The notes below the pieces were generated by a model. The model did no database searches and was not told where the DNA came from. It worked only from the letters and a program-made list of their open reading frames with translations. Below, piece after piece: positions 27,969 through 35,695 of a DNA stretch of 55,182 nucleotides; position 1 is the stretch's first letter, and the number at the start of each line of letters is the position of its first letter. Source of the stretch: Pseudonocardiaceae bacterium (GTDB taxonomy: Bacteria > Actinomycetota > Actinomycetes > Mycobacteriales > Pseudonocardiaceae); contig WHSZ01000037.1 in assembly GCA_009379845.1 (NCBI GenBank), forward strand, positions 1 through 55,182. The letters run 5' to 3'. The position numbers and the translations under genes are program-made.

Positions 27969-28807
27969 AGTACGTGACCTACGAATCGCGGGGGCAGCAC
28001 AGGGTGGGATACCTGGAAGGCGACACGGTCGTCGACGCGGGTTTCGGCGGCGACATGATCGCCTTCATCGAGGCGGGCGCACCACTCGGGAACAACCGTG
28101 CGGAGGTGCCGGACGCCGTGCTCCAAGCGCCACTGCGGCCACGAACGCTCCGGGATTTCCTTGCCTTCGAGGGGCATTTGAAGAACGCGTTCGCCGGACT
28201 CGGCAAGTCGATCCCGGACGAGTGGTACACCGTGCCGGCCTACTACAAGGGCCTTCCCGACACGGTCATCGGCCCTGGTGACGAGATCCCCTGGCCGCCC
28301 TATGCGGACAAGCTCGATCACGAACTCGAGCTGGCCGCGATCATTGGTACGGAAGGAAAGGACATCAGAGCGGAGAACGCGCTCCGGCACGTGTTCGGCT
28401 ACACCATCTGGAACGACATGTCCGCCCGCGATGTCCAGGCCAAGGAGTTGCCGGTCGGCATGGGCCCGTGCAAGGCCAAGGACTGGGACGGCTCGAACGT
28501 GCTCGGTCCGTGCATTGTCACCCCCGACGAGTTCGATGTTCACGATGCGCGGCTACGCGTCCGCGTCAACGGTGAGCAGTGGGGCGAGGACACCACGGCG
28601 AGCATGTATCACACCTTCGCCAACATGATCGCCTACGCGTCCCAGGCTCTCACGCTCCGCGCCGGCGAGGTGTTCGGTTCCGGGACGGTCGCGACCGGCT
28701 CCGGGCTCGAGCTCAACAGGTGGCTTCAGCCCGAAGACGTCATCGAAATGGAGGCCGAGGGGATCGGCCTGCTCCGCAATCGAGTCGGCGCACGGCCGGC
28801 TTCGTGA
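27965..28807 (+). CDS. Fumarylacetoacetate hydrolase (FAH) family protein
   Basis: 280 residues with the C-terminal FAH fold: metal ligands in DHELELAAIIG (about 118-128), FGYTIWNDMSARDVQ (about 145-159) and the SGTVATGSG loop. Family members cleave or decarboxylate beta-diketo and 2-oxo acids made by ring cleavage. Overlaps the Fe-S subunit gene by 4 bases, so it belongs to the same pathway and probably acts on a ring-opened or oxo-acid intermediate. Confidence 0.85.
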   Translation: MKYVTYESRGQHRVGYLEGDTVVDAGFGGDMIAFIEAGAPLGNNRAEVPDAVLQAPLRPRTLRDFLAFEGHLKNAFAGLGKSIPDEWYTVPAYYKGLPDTVIGPGDEIPWPPYADKLDHELELAAIIGTEGKDIRAENALRHVFGYTIWNDMSARDVQAKELPVGMGPCKAKDWDGSNVLGPCIVTPDEFDVHDARLRVRVNGEQWGEDTTASMYHTFANMIAYASQALTLRAGEVFGSGTVATGSGLELNRWLQPEDVIEMEAEGIGLLRNRVGARPAS

Positions 28808-28828
28808 AATGAGAGGAACGAGGAACAC

Positions 28829-29122
28829 ATGGCATTCGTAGTGGCCGCCATCTGGAAAGCCAAGGCAGGCGAGGAGAAGCGCGTCGAAGAGGCCATCCGC
28901 AAGATGACCCCGCTGTCGCGCGCGGAGCCGAAGAACCTCTTCTACCAGGCCCAGGTCTCCCCCGACGACCCGCGGACGTTCTTTCTCTACGAGCAGTACG
29001 TCGACGAGGCGGGCTACCAGGAGCACAAGGCCAGCCCACACTTCCAGGAGAACGTGTTCAACTACATCCTGGAGTACCTTGAGGCCCGCCAGGTCCAGAC
29101 CTACGAAACCATTGATGTCTGA
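28829..29122 (+). CDS. Antibiotic biosynthesis monooxygenase (ABM) fold protein
   Basis: 97 residues typical of small dimeric ABM/YgiN-like proteins: VVAAIWKAKAGEEKRVEEAIRKM at the start, NLFYQAQVSPDDPRTFFLYEQYVDEAGYQEHKASPHF later. These oxidise quinols or dihydroxy aromatics without cofactor or act as degradative accessory enzymes. Good purine-rich RBS upstream. Position in the operon supports an aromatic substrate. Confidence 0.82.
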   Translation: MAFVVAAIWKAKAGEEKRVEEAIRKMTPLSRAEPKNLFYQAQVSPDDPRTFFLYEQYVDEAGYQEHKASPHFQENVFNYILEYLEARQVQTYETIDV

Positions 29123-29780
29123 GTCGCTTGTCCGGGTGCTGCTGCTCCGGCATGGGGAGGTCGCATCACACCGGGGCGATGTCCCGGTGACCGAGCACGG
29201 GTGGGAAGTCTCTTCGCGGGCCGGTAAGGCGCTCGGCGCGCATCCCGAGCCGATCACCGTGCTATACGGAGGGACCCGCCGCACCCGGGAGACCGCCGAG
29301 GCGATAGTGGCCGGTATCGACGATCCGGTGAGGGCATCCGGACCGATCGATGCGTTCGCGTTGCGCAACCCGGATATCTACGTCTCGGGTGTACGAGTGA
29401 ACATGGTCTCCTCCGTTGCCGCGCTAGCCGAGCAGGTCCCTGGACTGTCCGAAGAGGACGCGGCGGCCAACCCGTTCTTCGCTGAGTTCATTCCCCGTCG
29501 GGATCGGATCGGCTGGTGGCTGTCGCATCCCGACCCGCCCGGCGAAAGCGCCGGGACCATCGCCGATCGGATGGATGCCTTCGTGCGGAGCGTCGGCGAT
29601 CCTGGACCGCTGCACGGGCGGCTCGTCGTCGGCGTCACGCACTCCCCCGTGGTGCGCTCGGTGCTCAGCCGTGGCACGGGCCGAGACCCCGGCGAACCCG
29701 CTTACCTCAGCGGAGCGGAGATTCTCCTGCACCCGGACGGAACTCTCACGGCCGGACCGTACGAACCCCGCGACGACTGA
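29115..29780 (+). CDS. Histidine phosphatase family protein
   Basis: 221 residues from an ATG at 29115, 8 bases inside the previous gene. The catalytic LLLRHGE motif is at about residues 9-15; TRRTRETAEAI and the second histidine in GVTHSPVVRSVL complete the site. It hydrolyses a phosphoester through phosphohistidine. In an operon that begins by phosphorylating a substrate, this is a candidate for later dephosphorylation of an intermediate. Confidence 0.8.
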   Translation: MSESLVRVLLLRHGEVASHRGDVPVTEHGWEVSSRAGKALGAHPEPITVLYGGTRRTRETAEAIVAGIDDPVRASGPIDAFALRNPDIYVSGVRVNMVSSVAALAEQVPGLSEEDAAANPFFAEFIPRRDRIGWWLSHPDPPGESAGTIADRMDAFVRSVGDPGPLHGRLVVGVTHSPVVRSVLSRGTGRDPGEPAYLSGAEILLHPDGTLTAGPYEPRDD

Positions 29781-29841
29781 GCAATGCCACCCGAGCCGTC
29801 CACCACGTCACCGCCGCGCGAGTAGTTAGGAGAAGGGCAGA

Positions 29842-30705
29842 ATGCACAAAGTCACCAGCAATGTCTGGACGGACACGACGCTACGTGGCTGCAACCCCAG
29901 CATGGTGGTAACAGGTGACGGTGTGGTCATCGTCGATACTCCTCAGCTGCCGACCAAGGCGGTCGCGATGCGCGAGGAAGCCGAAACATACGGTCCGATC
30001 AGGTACATCATCAACACCGAACACCACGTCGACCACATTTTCGGCAACTACTACTTCAAGGGCAGCGGCACCGTAGTGCACCACCAAGGGGTCTACGACA
30101 ACTTCATGGAGGTCACCCCGAAACTCGACTCGTTCGAGTACGCCCGCGAGGCGATTCCCACCGACGACCCGGACGGGGAGGCCATCTTCCCCGATCGGGA
30201 AACCTACTTCGCCGATCCGAACAAGGGCCAGATCGTCTTCACCAGCGATCTGACGCTGCGGGTGGGCAATCACAGCTTCGAACTCCTGCACACGCCCGGC
30301 CACACGCCGGGCCAGATCGCCGTGCACGTGCCCGAGGAGCGGGTCGTCTTCACCGGAGACACGATCTTCTCCGAGTGCCAGACCTGGCTGATGGGGTCGA
30401 ACGTCACCGACTGGCTCGCCGCGCTTGACCGCGTCGCCACCCTCGACGTCGACTGGATCATCCCCGGCCACGGCGACGTGGTGACGCCCGACTACCTGGC
30501 GCGGCAGCGGGTGAACCTGCTGGACTGGGTGCAGGCCGTCGCCGAAGCGGTCGCCAAGGGATGGTCTCGTGACGAGACCGTGGCCAGGGTCAACTTCGCG
30601 GATCGCTACCCGGTCGATATCGGGCAGGCATACATGATGGACCACATCCAGACCCTGAACGCCGGATCGCTTTGGGACAAGCTCACCCAGGGGCGCCCAG
30701 CCTGA
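29842..30705 (+). CDS. MBL-fold metallo-hydrolase
   Basis: 287 residues with metallo-beta-lactamase metal sites: TEHHVDHIFGN (about 54-64), LLHTPGHTPGQIA (about 151-163), VFTGDTIF and IPGHGDVV. Resembles thioesterase or lactonase-type members. It follows 61 bases after the phosphatase on the same strand, with AGGAG upstream of the ATG, so it is likely the last gene of the second operon. Confidence 0.85.
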   Translation: MHKVTSNVWTDTTLRGCNPSMVVTGDGVVIVDTPQLPTKAVAMREEAETYGPIRYIINTEHHVDHIFGNYYFKGSGTVVHHQGVYDNFMEVTPKLDSFEYAREAIPTDDPDGEAIFPDRETYFADPNKGQIVFTSDLTLRVGNHSFELLHTPGHTPGQIAVHVPEERVVFTGDTIFSECQTWLMGSNVTDWLAALDRVATLDVDWIIPGHGDVVTPDYLARQRVNLLDWVQAVAEAVAKGWSRDETVARVNFADRYPVDIGQAYMMDHIQTLNAGSLWDKLTQGRPA

Positions 30706-30784
30706 TCAGCGCCGCCAGGGGCGGGCACCGTCGCTGTCAAACCATCCGCGGATCTGGGTGATGTGCCGGCACGACCCATTGCCG

Positions 30785-31636
30785 TCAGCCGCCGGGCGCT
30801 ATGATCCCGACCGCCGCGTAGGCGTTGGAGCGTCCGACCTCCTCCACCGTGGGGGCGTCTTCGGGGTTCCATTGCGGGCTGGGCACCAGACCCGGCGGGA
30901 CCAGGGTGTAGCCCTCGAGCAGTTCGGCGATCTCGTCCCGATGCCGCCAGCGAACCGGCGTGGGCGTGCGGGCCATGACCCCCTCGGCGGCTGCCACCTG
31001 CTCCGGGCTGGCCGAGAGCGCGGAGATATGGGAAACGACGATGAAGCTGCCCGGAACGCACGCACGCCGGTAGGCCTCGATCACGGCAAGGGCCTCGTCC
31101 TGATCGGGCACGAACGGCACGACCGCCACCGCCAGCACGGCCACCCGCCGGGTGAAATCCAGCAGCCCGGCAACACCTTCGGCGGCCAATACCTGCTGCG
31201 GCTGGCGAATATCCGCCTGGGTCACCGACACCCGGGGATCATCATCGAGCAGCAACCGGGCATGCGCCACCGCGACCGGCTCGACATCAACATAGGCCAC
31301 CCGCGCCTCGGGGTTGTGCCGGTGCGCGACCTCATGCACGTTGCCGACCGTCGGGATCCCGGAGCCCAGGTCCAGGAACTGATCAATCCCCGCCCGGGCC
31401 AGGTACCTCACCGCACGGTCCATGAACGCCCGGTTCGCCCGCGCGTAGTCCCGCGCATGCGGCATCGCGACCAATCCCGCCTCCGCGGCTTCGCGATCCA
31501 CCGCGAAATTCGTCGAACCACCCAGGTAGTAGTCGTACATGCGTGCCGCGTTCGGCCGCTCGACGTCGGGCTCACCAATGATGTCGCTCACGCGCGCCTG
31601 CCGCTCCGACTCCCGGTCGTACTCATGTCTGCCCAC
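30785..31636 (-). CDS. SAM-dependent methyltransferase, DUF574 type
   Basis: 283 residues of the actinobacterial DUF574 family: N-terminal NAARMYDYYLGGSTNFAVDREAAE, then FLDLGSGIPTVGNVHEVA (SAM motif I) and YVDVEPVAVAHAR. Streptomyces-type genomes have many copies. Substrates are generally unknown. It is monocistronic and convergent with the MBL gene, and marks the end of the catabolic operon. Confidence 0.85.
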   Translation of the reverse strand: MGRHEYDRESERQARVSDIIGEPDVERPNAARMYDYYLGGSTNFAVDREAAEAGLVAMPHARDYARANRAFMDRAVRYLARAGIDQFLDLGSGIPTVGNVHEVAHRHNPEARVAYVDVEPVAVAHARLLLDDDPRVSVTQADIRQPQQVLAAEGVAGLLDFTRRVAVLAVAVVPFVPDQDEALAVIEAYRRACVPGSFIVVSHISALSASPEQVAAAEGVMARTPTPVRWRHRDEIAELLEGYTLVPPGLVPSPQWNPEDAPTVEEVGRSNAYAAVGIIAPGG

Positions 31637-31836
31637 AACTCCCTCCCGACATGAATCAACACCACCAGCCAGGTCGTCGAGCAGACCGTAACGCTACTCA
31701 GCACGTCAGCACAGGGACTCCAACGTGAGATTCGCGTACTCGCCGCGAGCGCCACCGCGGTCCCGCTCAATCGAAGAACTCGGGTGACGCACGGACGTTT
31801 ACCCGCGACGCTCCGCAGGCAGTTATTTTAGTATTG

Positions 31837-31848
31837 ACTTATATAAGT
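31837..31848. promoter_or_regulatory. Palindromic operator in the ArsR promoter
   Basis: ACTTATATAAGT is a perfect 12-bp palindrome in an AT-rich patch, 21 bases before the GTG of the ArsR gene. TATAAG inside it can serve as a -10 element, so repressor binding would block transcription. ArsR proteins commonly autoregulate through such sites. Confidence 0.6.
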
Positions 31849-31869
31849 AGCTGCTGAGATCCTCGTCTT

Positions 31870-32250
31870 GTGCACGCGTTCGATGTGCTGGGCGATCCAG
31901 CCCGGCGGCGGATCCTGGAGTTGCTTGCCGATGGTGAGCGGACTTCCGGTGCGATCGCCGCGGCCATCCAAGACGAGTTCGGGATCTCTCAGCCCGGGGT
32001 GTCTCAGCACCTGAGGGTGTTGCGGGAGAACGGGTTCACGACCGTGCGGGCCGAGGGAGTCCGCCGTCTCTATGCGGTGAGCTCCGAGCCGCTGCGGGAG
32101 ATCGACATGTGGCTGGAGCAGTTCCGCCGGTTCTGGAGCCAGCACCTGGACGCGTTGGCCACCGAACTCGCTCGCGGCAAGCGCGAACGACGCGCGAAAA
32201 ACGTCACGGACAGGTCCTCGGACCGCCCGCCGACCGACAAGGAGAAGTGA
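31870..32250 (+). CDS. ArsR-family transcriptional regulator
   Basis: 126 residues from a GTG at 31870. A winged helix (FDVLGDPARRRILELLADGERTSGAIAAAI, ISQPGVSQHLRVLRENGF) is followed by a helical dimer region. No cysteine metal site is seen, so it is of the AHSA1-associated, non-metal type. It is followed after 4 bases by the SRPBCC gene, a standard two-gene pair. Confidence 0.88.
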   Translation: MHAFDVLGDPARRRILELLADGERTSGAIAAAIQDEFGISQPGVSQHLRVLRENGFTTVRAEGVRRLYAVSSEPLREIDMWLEQFRRFWSQHLDALATELARGKRERRAKNVTDRSSDRPPTDKEK

Positions 32251-32254
32251 CGAC

Positions 32255-32896
32255 ATGATCGACATCGCCAATCAGCTCAAGGCCATCCATCGTGAGGTCG
32301 CCATGCAGTCAACCGCGAGTGGCGAGGTTGTCAGTGTCCTGCTGAACCGCAGCTACGACGCGACGATCGAGGACGTCTGGGATGCGGTGACCGACCCTGA
32401 TCGCGTGAAGCGATGGTTTCTCCCCCTCGGTGGCGATCTGCGGGTCGGCGGCTCGTTCCAGCTGGAAGGCAACGCCGGAGGTGAGATCCTCGCTTGCGAG
32501 CCTCCTCACCTGCTCAAGGTCACCTTCGGCGGCCCGACCAGCATCGTCGAGGTGCGCCTGTCCTGGAAGGGGGACAGTGACACGGTCCTCGAACTCGAAC
32601 ACACCGTGCCCATCGAGATAGCCGGCAGTGGTGCGGGCGCGCTCTACGTCGGCCCGGGATGGGACGGTGCGCTCATGGCCCTGGGGTTGTTCTTCGAAGG
32701 CGAACCGGACGAAGACCCCGTCGCGGTCACGAACTCTCCGCAAGGACAAGAGTTCTCGAAGCAGTCCGTGCATGCTTGGACAACCGGCGTCGAGTCGTCG
32801 GGCACCGCCACAGCAGACGACCTCGCCGCGGCGATTGAGATGTCAATGGCACAGTTCGCCCCCGACGAGACCACCTCCCACGACGGGAACGGCTAA
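32255..32896 (+). CDS. SRPBCC (AHSA1-like) domain protein
   Basis: 213 residues. The first 140 form a START/AHSA1-like lipid- or ligand-binding domain (VLLNRSYDATIEDVWDAVTDPDRVKRWF, LKVTFGGPTSIVEVRLSW). The last 70 residues are an acidic extension. Its ligand is unknown. Co-transcribed with the ArsR regulator just upstream. Confidence 0.83.
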   Translation: MIDIANQLKAIHREVAMQSTASGEVVSVLLNRSYDATIEDVWDAVTDPDRVKRWFLPLGGDLRVGGSFQLEGNAGGEILACEPPHLLKVTFGGPTSIVEVRLSWKGDSDTVLELEHTVPIEIAGSGAGALYVGPGWDGALMALGLFFEGEPDEDPVAVTNSPQGQEFSKQSVHAWTTGVESSGTATADDLAAAIEMSMAQFAPDETTSHDGNG

Positions 32897-33056
32897 TCGA
32901 CACAGCGTGCCGCAGCCCGATTCGAGGTAACCACGGCGCTTATCGCGGCCAACGGCGGAGCCGGTGTCGCTGAACGATCCGACAGTCCACATTGGCCTGG
33001 TTTCGGCTTGCTCTGACCACGCCCCCGCGAAGTGTGCCGTTTGATATCGTGTCTCC

Positions 33057-33926
33057 GTGACGACCGGTGTGATGGCGGACGATGCGGCCGTTGGGGAGTT
33101 GACCGGTCGCGGTGCTCAGCCACGGCAGCTGATCGTGACGGTGTACGGGCTATACTCCCGGGAGAGCGACGGCTGGTTCTCCGTCGCGGCGCTGGTCAAC
33201 CTCCTCGCGGACATCGGGATCGACGAGACCGCCGTGCGATCCTCGATTTCCCGGCTGAAACGCAGGGGGATCCTGGAGGCAAACCGGCACGACGGCGCCG
33301 CCGGTTACCAGCTGTCCGCGGACGCTGTGGAGATCCTGCGAGAGGGCGACGAGCGGATTTTCGCGCCGCACCGCGGGACGCTCCAGGACGGTTGGGTGCT
33401 CGCGGTGTTCTCGGTTCCTGAGACGGCGCGTCAGCAGCGGCACGTGCTCCGCACTCAGTTGACCCGGCTGGGATTCGGCACGGCGGCGCCCGGCGTGTGG
33501 ATCGCGCCCGCGCACTTGCACGAAGCGACCACCGCGATGCTTCAACGGCTGGGGCTGGATCGGTACGCGGACGTGTTCAAGGCGGATCACCTAGCATTCG
33601 GCGATCTGCGGGAGAAAGTCGCGCAGTGGTGGGACCTTGATCAGCTTCGGCGGCTCTACGGTGAGTTCCTCCGGTTGCACGAACCGGTGTTGCGGCGGTG
33701 GAAGCGCCGGCGTTCCGCGCGCGAGCGGGAGGCCTTCACGGACTACGTGCGAGTACTGACGGATTGGCGGCGGCTACCGTACCTCGACCCTGGGTTGCCA
33801 GCCGAGCTGTTGCCCAAAGGGTGGACCGGCGCCAGGGCCACCGAGCTGTTCTTCGCGTTGCGGTCGCGGCTGGCGGACGAGGCGCACACCCACGTGACGC
33901 GCGCCACCGGTCTGTCCCACCGGTAA
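33057..33926 (+). CDS. PaaX-family transcriptional repressor
   Basis: 289 residues from a GTG at 33057. N-terminal winged helix (QLIVTVYGLY, AVRSSISRLKRRGILEA), central PaaX domain (GWVLAVFSVPETARQQRHVLRTQLTRLGFGTAAPGVWIAP) and C-terminal helical segment. PaaX proteins sense aryl-CoA thioesters, such as phenylacetyl-CoA. Here the neighbouring aryl-CoA is predicted to be anthraniloyl-CoA or a product of it. A TTGATATCG sequence just upstream resembles motifs in the 35.6 kb intergenic region. Confidence 0.85.
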   Translation: MTTGVMADDAAVGELTGRGAQPRQLIVTVYGLYSRESDGWFSVAALVNLLADIGIDETAVRSSISRLKRRGILEANRHDGAAGYQLSADAVEILREGDERIFAPHRGTLQDGWVLAVFSVPETARQQRHVLRTQLTRLGFGTAAPGVWIAPAHLHEATTAMLQRLGLDRYADVFKADHLAFGDLREKVAQWWDLDQLRRLYGEFLRLHEPVLRRWKRRRSAREREAFTDYVRVLTDWRRLPYLDPGLPAELLPKGWTGARATELFFALRSRLADEAHTHVTRATGLSHR

Positions 33927-34011
33927 CCGGTTGTACCTCTGCGGTAGTCCTTGACCTGGAGCTAAGTCGAGGTTGCAGGATCGATCCTGTTCACAACGAT
34001 AGGAGCACACC

Positions 34012-34419
34012 TTGCACACTGGGACTGACCGCGCGCAGAACGATCTCATCAAGCACTATGAACACGCCTTCAACACGAACGATGCCAACTCCATGAACGA
34101 TCTGTTCGTGGACGACCCCATCTTCGTCAACTTCGGCGGCAACCTGGTCGACGACAAGGAATCGCTCTACCGTGCCCAGGCATTCGTATTCGGCCAGGGT
34201 GGGCCACTCGAAAACATCAGCGTCAGCTATACGGTCGAGAGCATCACGCACCTCACAGCGGAACTGGCGGTGATCCACTCCCGCCAGCGGACACTCCGCT
34301 CCGAGGCTGACACTCAGGACCAGCGCAAAGATCCCATGGAGGCCATTTTCATGGTCATCGCTCAACTCATCGATGGTGAATGGCGCATCAAGATCGGCCA
34401 GAACACGCCAGTGACGTGA
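34012..34419 (+). CDS. SnoaL/NTF2-like protein
   Basis: 135 residues with a TTG start preceded by AGGAG at good spacing. The sequence fits a cone-shaped NTF2-like fold: DLIKHYEHAFNTNDANSMNDLFVDDPIFVNFGG and an IFMVIAQLIDGEWRIKIGQN C-terminus, of the DUF4440/SgcJ type. Function unknown; members are isomerases, cyclases or stress proteins. Convergent with the RidA-like gene. Confidence 0.75.
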   Translation: MHTGTDRAQNDLIKHYEHAFNTNDANSMNDLFVDDPIFVNFGGNLVDDKESLYRAQAFVFGQGGPLENISVSYTVESITHLTAELAVIHSRQRTLRSEADTQDQRKDPMEAIFMVIAQLIDGEWRIKIGQNTPVT

Positions 34420-34452
34420 CATCCGCAGGGAAATAGCCGGGGCGCCGCGGGC

Positions 34453-34857
34453 CTAGGTTTCCGGGACCGCGGCGACGGCCTGGACCTCGACCAGCGCCTC
34501 GGGATCCCACAGGCGATGCACCCCGATACCCGCGGCGGCCGGGTAGTGTGCGCCGATCAGCTCGCGCCACACTCCACCGATCTCCTTGGCGTGCGCGCGG
34601 TAGTCGTCAATATCCACCAGATAGATGGTCAACTGCGCCAGGTGTTCCGGACGGCCGCCCGCGGCGTGCAGGGCGGTCAGCAGGTTGCTCATCGCGCGCT
34701 CGAACTGGGCGACGATGCCGCCCCCGACGATGGCGCCTTCCGGGTCGAGCGCGGTTTGGCCGGCGAGGAAAACCAGGCGGGCGCCGGTGACGGATACTGC
34801 GTGCGAAAAGCCGGACGGCCGCGCCAAGGAGTCCGGGTTGATGCGGTCCAGGTTCAC
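34453..34857 (-). CDS. RidA-family protein (enamine/imine deaminase-like)
   Basis: 134 residues from a GTG at 34857 overlapping the SDR stop as GTGA. RidA fold motifs: VFLAGQTALDPEGAIVGGG, QFERAMSNLLTALHAAGG and the C-terminal VEVQAVAAVP. The segment that normally carries the catalytic arginine (PAR-S/T) reads PAAAG, so it is a divergent Rid subgroup and may not have classical deaminase activity. The anthraniloyl-CoA pathway produces enamine-bearing intermediates, so a role in hydrolysing or binding such a species is plausible. Confidence 0.8.
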   Translation of the reverse strand: MNLDRINPDSLARPSGFSHAVSVTGARLVFLAGQTALDPEGAIVGGGIVAQFERAMSNLLTALHAAGGRPEHLAQLTIYLVDIDDYRAHAKEIGGVWRELIGAHYPAAAGIGVHRLWDPEALVEVQAVAAVPET

Positions 34858-35612
34858 GATTGAACTGCGCCTCCGTCCACATTGATCCCTTGGCCGTTGA
34901 TCGCCGGAGTGCGCAGGCACAACTCCACCGCGTCGGCAACCTCCTCGGTGGTGATCAAACGGTTGATGGGCTGGCGGCGTTCCAACGCTTGCCTGGCCTG
35001 CTCCGGCGTGCGCCCCGTTGTGGCGCTGATGTTCTCGATGCTCGCTCGCGTCATCGCGGTGTCCACGAAGCCGGGACAGACGGCGTTGACGGTGACTCCA
35101 CTGCCGGCCAGTTCGGCGGCAGTGGAGCGGACCACGCCGAGCACGCCGTGCTTGCTCGCGGTGTACGCGGATACGTACGCATCACCGCGCTTGGCGGCGG
35201 CCGACGCGATGACCACCGCCCGGCCCCAGCCACCCTCCACCATGGCGGGTACCGCGCGCCGGAGGCACCGGAACGGCGCCGTCAGGTTCACCGCGAGGGC
35301 TTGCTGCCAGTCGTCATCCGTTGTCTTGGTCAACGGCGCGGAGCTGGCCGTGCCGGCGGCAAGCACCAGGATCTCCACCGGGCCCCACCGCTGCTCGACA
35401 GCGCCGAACACGTTGCTCACCGCCGCATCGTCCGTCAAGTCGGCTGGCAGCGGGAACGCGGGACCCGGCAACGCCCCCGCCACGCCGGTGAGCTCATCGG
35501 CTGAGCGAGCGGTGAGCGCGACGCGATGACCGGCTGCGGACAACCGGGCCGCGACGGTGCGGCCGATGCCGCGGCCGGCGCCGGTGATCAGGCACGTGCG
35601 TTTCTCGGTCAC
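34854..35612 (-). CDS. Short-chain dehydrogenase/reductase (SDR)
   Basis: 252 residues from a GTG at 35612. Classical SDR motifs: TGAGRGIG nucleotide loop, LAAGTASS, catalytic serine in VIASAAAK and the YTASK motif (YxxxK), ending with GQGINVDGG. It oxidises a hydroxyacyl intermediate or reduces an oxo group with NAD(P)H. Translationally coupled to the RidA-like gene and divergent from the flavin monooxygenase gene, so likely the 3-hydroxyacyl-CoA dehydrogenase-like step of the anthraniloyl-CoA pathway. Confidence 0.85.
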   Translation of the reverse strand: MTEKRTCLITGAGRGIGRTVAARLSAAGHRVALTARSADELTGVAGALPGPAFPLPADLTDDAAVSNVFGAVEQRWGPVEILVLAAGTASSAPLTKTTDDDWQQALAVNLTAPFRCLRRAVPAMVEGGWGRAVVIASAAAKRGDAYVSAYTASKHGVLGVVRSTAAELAGSGVTVNAVCPGFVDTAMTRASIENISATTGRTPEQARQALERRQPINRLITTEEVADAVELCLRTPAINGQGINVDGGAVQS

Positions 35613-35616
35613 CCGG

Positions 35617-35648
35617 TTGATATTACGTTTTATTGACGGTCGTATCAA
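35617..35648. promoter_or_regulatory. Inverted-repeat operator candidate between SDR and monooxygenase genes
   Basis: TTGATA (35617-35622) and TATCAA (35643-35648) form an inverted repeat, with inner extensions TTACG and CG. A similar TTGATATCG lies at 33041-33049 in front of paaX, and TCGATATTGCG at 40188-40198 in front of the CoA-ligase gene. The shared half-site could be bound by the PaaX-type regulator. Confidence 0.4.
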
Positions 35649-35695
35649 ACTCGACATACCATGAAGACATCCGGTTCGACGTCAAGGAGGCCGAG

